NCBI GenBank assembly: GCA_034231615.1
Contig: CM067319.1
Span: 6,961,051 to 7,025,050 of the forward strand
Length of the DNA stretch: 64,000 nucleotides
Source: Meghimatium bilineatum
Taxonomy: Eukaryota > Mollusca > Gastropoda > Stylommatophora > Philomycidae
Reading direction: 5' to 3'
Shown piece after piece: positions 61,780 through 64,000 of the stretch. The notes under the pieces were generated by a model. That model made no database searches. It was not told the origin of the DNA and worked only from the letters and a program-made list of their open reading frames with translations. The position numbers were made by a program, and so were the translations under genes. Position 1 is the first letter of the stretch. The number at the start of each line of letters is the position of its first letter.

Positions 61780-61904
61780 CTGCAGGATAAGACAGATAAT
61801 AATGTTATGAATACAGACATCATGATTCCTCTTCTTCTTCTATTCACTTGGAATATGTTGATACTGAAGTTATCTCTCTGGGGGCTGGCCATAAATTACA
61901 TCAA

Positions 61905-62100
61905 CAATGTTATGACATTTTGATGTTTTGTTTGTTTCTTGATAAAGACCTTTTGGTTAAAACGTCGAATATGATTTGTGTAATGTAATTTGTATGATTT
62001 ATTGTTTGCGCATCATTACCTACTAGTTTTAGTTATAGTCTGTCATGTCTCATTGACGCGATATATAAACCTGTGTTTTACTAAGTCTAACACCTTAGAG
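61905..62100 (+). mobile_element. Penelope-like 3' end
   Basis: Aligns along about 180 bp with 34295-34475: cttgataaagaccttttggt, attacctactagttttagtt and atataaacctgtgttttac. The hairpin motif is at 61938-61970. No coding part. Confidence 0.8.
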
Positions 62101-62104
62101 GGGG

Positions 62105-62880
62105 AATATTGGTAACATGTCCTTGCCAAGTTGTTAATCAGATCTTATAATACAGTCTCATTATGAGCAAGTAGAGTCACATTATCTGCATACAGAGGCC
62201 AGATTAAGCATGGAGTCATGTCTTGTGCAAATGAAAAACGTCAACCTTAGTTTTCAAATGTGAACAGAGGACAGAGAAGAATATTGTCATCATTTTAACA
62301 TTATCACATTTGTTTCTTTCCTAGGAGAAGGGTCTACATTTGTTGGAGCATGGACACATCCTTGTTTAACTCCATTCTTGATATGTCCAAGTTGTCAGAT
62401 ATCCATCTAGAAGCTCATAACCCATAAGGGTGGTAGGGGTACCACTTTGGACACATTAACGCAGAGTCCTCCATCGATTTCTATCTTCTGTGATGTGGAT
62501 GAGTGAGAAAAAACCAGACTTGTCCAGTTCTTGATGCTGTCTCTACACCGCTTTTTCTACCTTTGACTGTTCCCTGTAGTATCGGTTTTTTTTTACAAGG
62601 AATCATGTCAACATACGTGTCCATTCGTTTTTGTCATTACACTATTGAAAGTACTGGTTCTTGTGGACCTGTACATACCTATTGTATTTGTTACATGCAC
62701 ATTTATCTTATGTTCTCTTTTGGAGATGTGCTGAATTCGGCTGTAACATTTGTATTTCTTGTACTCTTTCTTATGCATTTGTTCTCAAACTTCTGCAGAT
62801 TAGTTGGACACAGTCCGGAGAAAAGAGTGCATTGTGTTATGGTTTACAGCTTAGCTGCGAAATCTGGACCACATTTGTAT
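62105..62880. other. Mixed intronic sequence
   Basis: 62400-62480 (agctcataacccataagggt and ggtaccactttggaca) resembles 51065-51110, the flank of a LINE tail. 62775-62880 is a family B 3' fragment in reverse. The rest is unrecognised. Confidence 0.45.
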
Positions 62881-62884
62881 TAGA

Positions 62885-63810
62885 AGGTCTGTAACCGTCT
62901 CTTCATGTCTGAAGTGAGTGTCCAACTCTCACAACCATACAACACAATAGAAAGCTGATCAGATATACAGCAATCAAATTAACTGACCAATTTCGTACGT
63001 TCATGGAATAAAACAATGAGTTGTTGCAGCCTATGTGGGCCTCCAATTGACTCAAGTACCCTATAGAAAGATGCTCTGCTAACAGTGGGCCTCCAATTGA
63101 CTCAAGTACCCTATAGAAAGATGCTCTGCTAACAGTGGGCCTCCAATTGACTCAAGTACCCTATAGAAAGATGCTCTGCTAACAGTGGGCCTGCAATTGA
63201 CTCAAGTACCCTATAGAAAGATGCTCTGCTAACAGTGGGCCTCCAATTGACTCAAGTACCCTATAGAAAGATGCTCTGCTAACAGTGGGCCTCCAATTGA
63301 CTCAAGTACCCTATAGAAAGATGCTCTGCTAACAGTGGGCCTCCAATTGACTCAAGTACCCTAGAGAAAGATGCTCTGCTAACAGTGGGCCTCCAATTGA
63401 CTCAAGTACCCTATAGAAAGATGCTCTGCTAACAGTGGGCCTCAAATTGACTCAAGTACCCTATAGAAAGATGCTCTGCTAACAGTGGGCCTCCAATTGA
63501 CTCAAGTACCCTATAGAAAGATGCTCTGCTAACAGTGGGCTTCCAATTGACTCAAGTACCCTATAGAAAGATGCTCTGCTAACAGTGGGCCTCCAATTGA
63601 CTCAAGTACCCTATAGAAAGATGCTCTGCTAACAGTATCAAACTGTCTTTGTTAGGTTGACAAATGCAACTACGAAAGATCTTTCTCGATCTCTTCACTT
63701 TTCTTGAAGTTGTCTAAGAGTGAAGTTTGTGTCAGTAGTGAACCTAATATAAACCCACACTGTGACTCTGGGAGTATATCAATCAAGCTAGATCATGCAG
63801 TTATTACAGT
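62885..63810 (-). mobile_element. LINE reverse transcriptase fragment with internal array
   Basis: On the minus strand: DILPESQCGF (RT motif near 63760), FVNLTK-like around 63650, then SRASFYRVLESIGGPHRLQQ at 63080-63020, and VLYGCESWTL-like (62945-62900) after breaks. The coding stretch between the first two is interrupted by a 50-bp tandem array. Confidence 0.78.
63036..63640. repeat. Tandem array, 50-bp unit, 12 copies, inside an RT coding region
   Basis: Unit cagtgggcctccaattgact then caagtaccctatagaaagat gctctgctaa. One unit corresponds to TVSRASFYRVLESIGG of the RT, so the array arose from coding LINE sequence and destroys the frame (50 is not a multiple of 3). Confidence 0.95.
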
Positions 63811-64000
63811 CTCACACTTGTGAACCTTTTACTTATGCTTAATAATGATATTTCTCTATAATTATTACAAACACCCTTACTGCCTTTGTTCTCATATATT
63901 GTAACATTTTTTGCAGTACAACTTACCCCAGACAAAATGAGTCAAAAAAGTGTGTGAAATTTATTGTGGGTATTTTACTGAGTAGAGGTAGCAGACATGG

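Noticed and set aside
60256..60531. Minus-strand frame with [20 protein letters not shown] as a gene
   Set aside because: Short, no recognised family, and intronic to LTN1; an old mobile-element fragment is more likely, but I could not place it.

Overview
This is intronic-rich animal DNA. It is AT-rich, and essentially all of it is one host gene on the minus strand: the 3' three-quarters of LTN1, which encodes listerin, the RING E3 ubiquitin ligase of ribosome-associated quality control. I traced 23 coding exons from 61779 down to the stop codon at 5275. All intron phases are compatible, and together they give about 1,420 residues ending in an RWD-like domain and a C4HC3 RING. The first roughly 350 residues must lie beyond 64000. 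Identification rests on similarity to vertebrate listerin as I remember it; no database search was possible.

The introns (about 0.5 to 5 kb) are packed with mobile-element debris and tandem arrays. Non-LTR retrotransposon fragments belong to several families: RTE/CR1-like pieces with the YG(C/S)E(S/T)W motif, an RNase H-bearing family with a (CTAA)n tail, and another with a CxxC...H...C carboxy end. There is also a Penelope-like GIY-YIG fragment with several related 3' ends, an ISXO2/Merlin-type DNA transposon with 23-bp inverted termini, palindromic MITE-like elements, tRNA-headed SINEs, and two abundant SINE families (called A and B here) that share a 3' module ending in (GAA)n. More than 35 tandem arrays with units of 13 to 114 bp occur, many touching LTN1 splice sites.

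Layout, read right to left in the direction of LTN1 transcription: 64000-61800, a LINE fragment with a 12-copy internal array and a Penelope-type 3' end; 61779-54787, exons 1-4 with the large 855-bp exon 2; 54787-41800, exons 5-9, an RTE fragment carrying a SINE, and the Merlin-like transposon; 41800-27657, exons 10-13 with a young LINE insertion, a Penelope-in-RTE nest and an RTE inserted into a tandem array; 27657-12044, exons 14-20 with SINE-rich introns; 10810-5275, RWD and RING exons and the stop codon; 5275-1, 3' flank with LINE and SINE fragments.

The SINE, LINE and Penelope mixture with long introns suggests a marine invertebrate, most likely a lophotrochozoan such as a mollusc. That assignment is inference and weak. 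I found no second host gene, no functional tRNA or rRNA gene and no CRISPR array.
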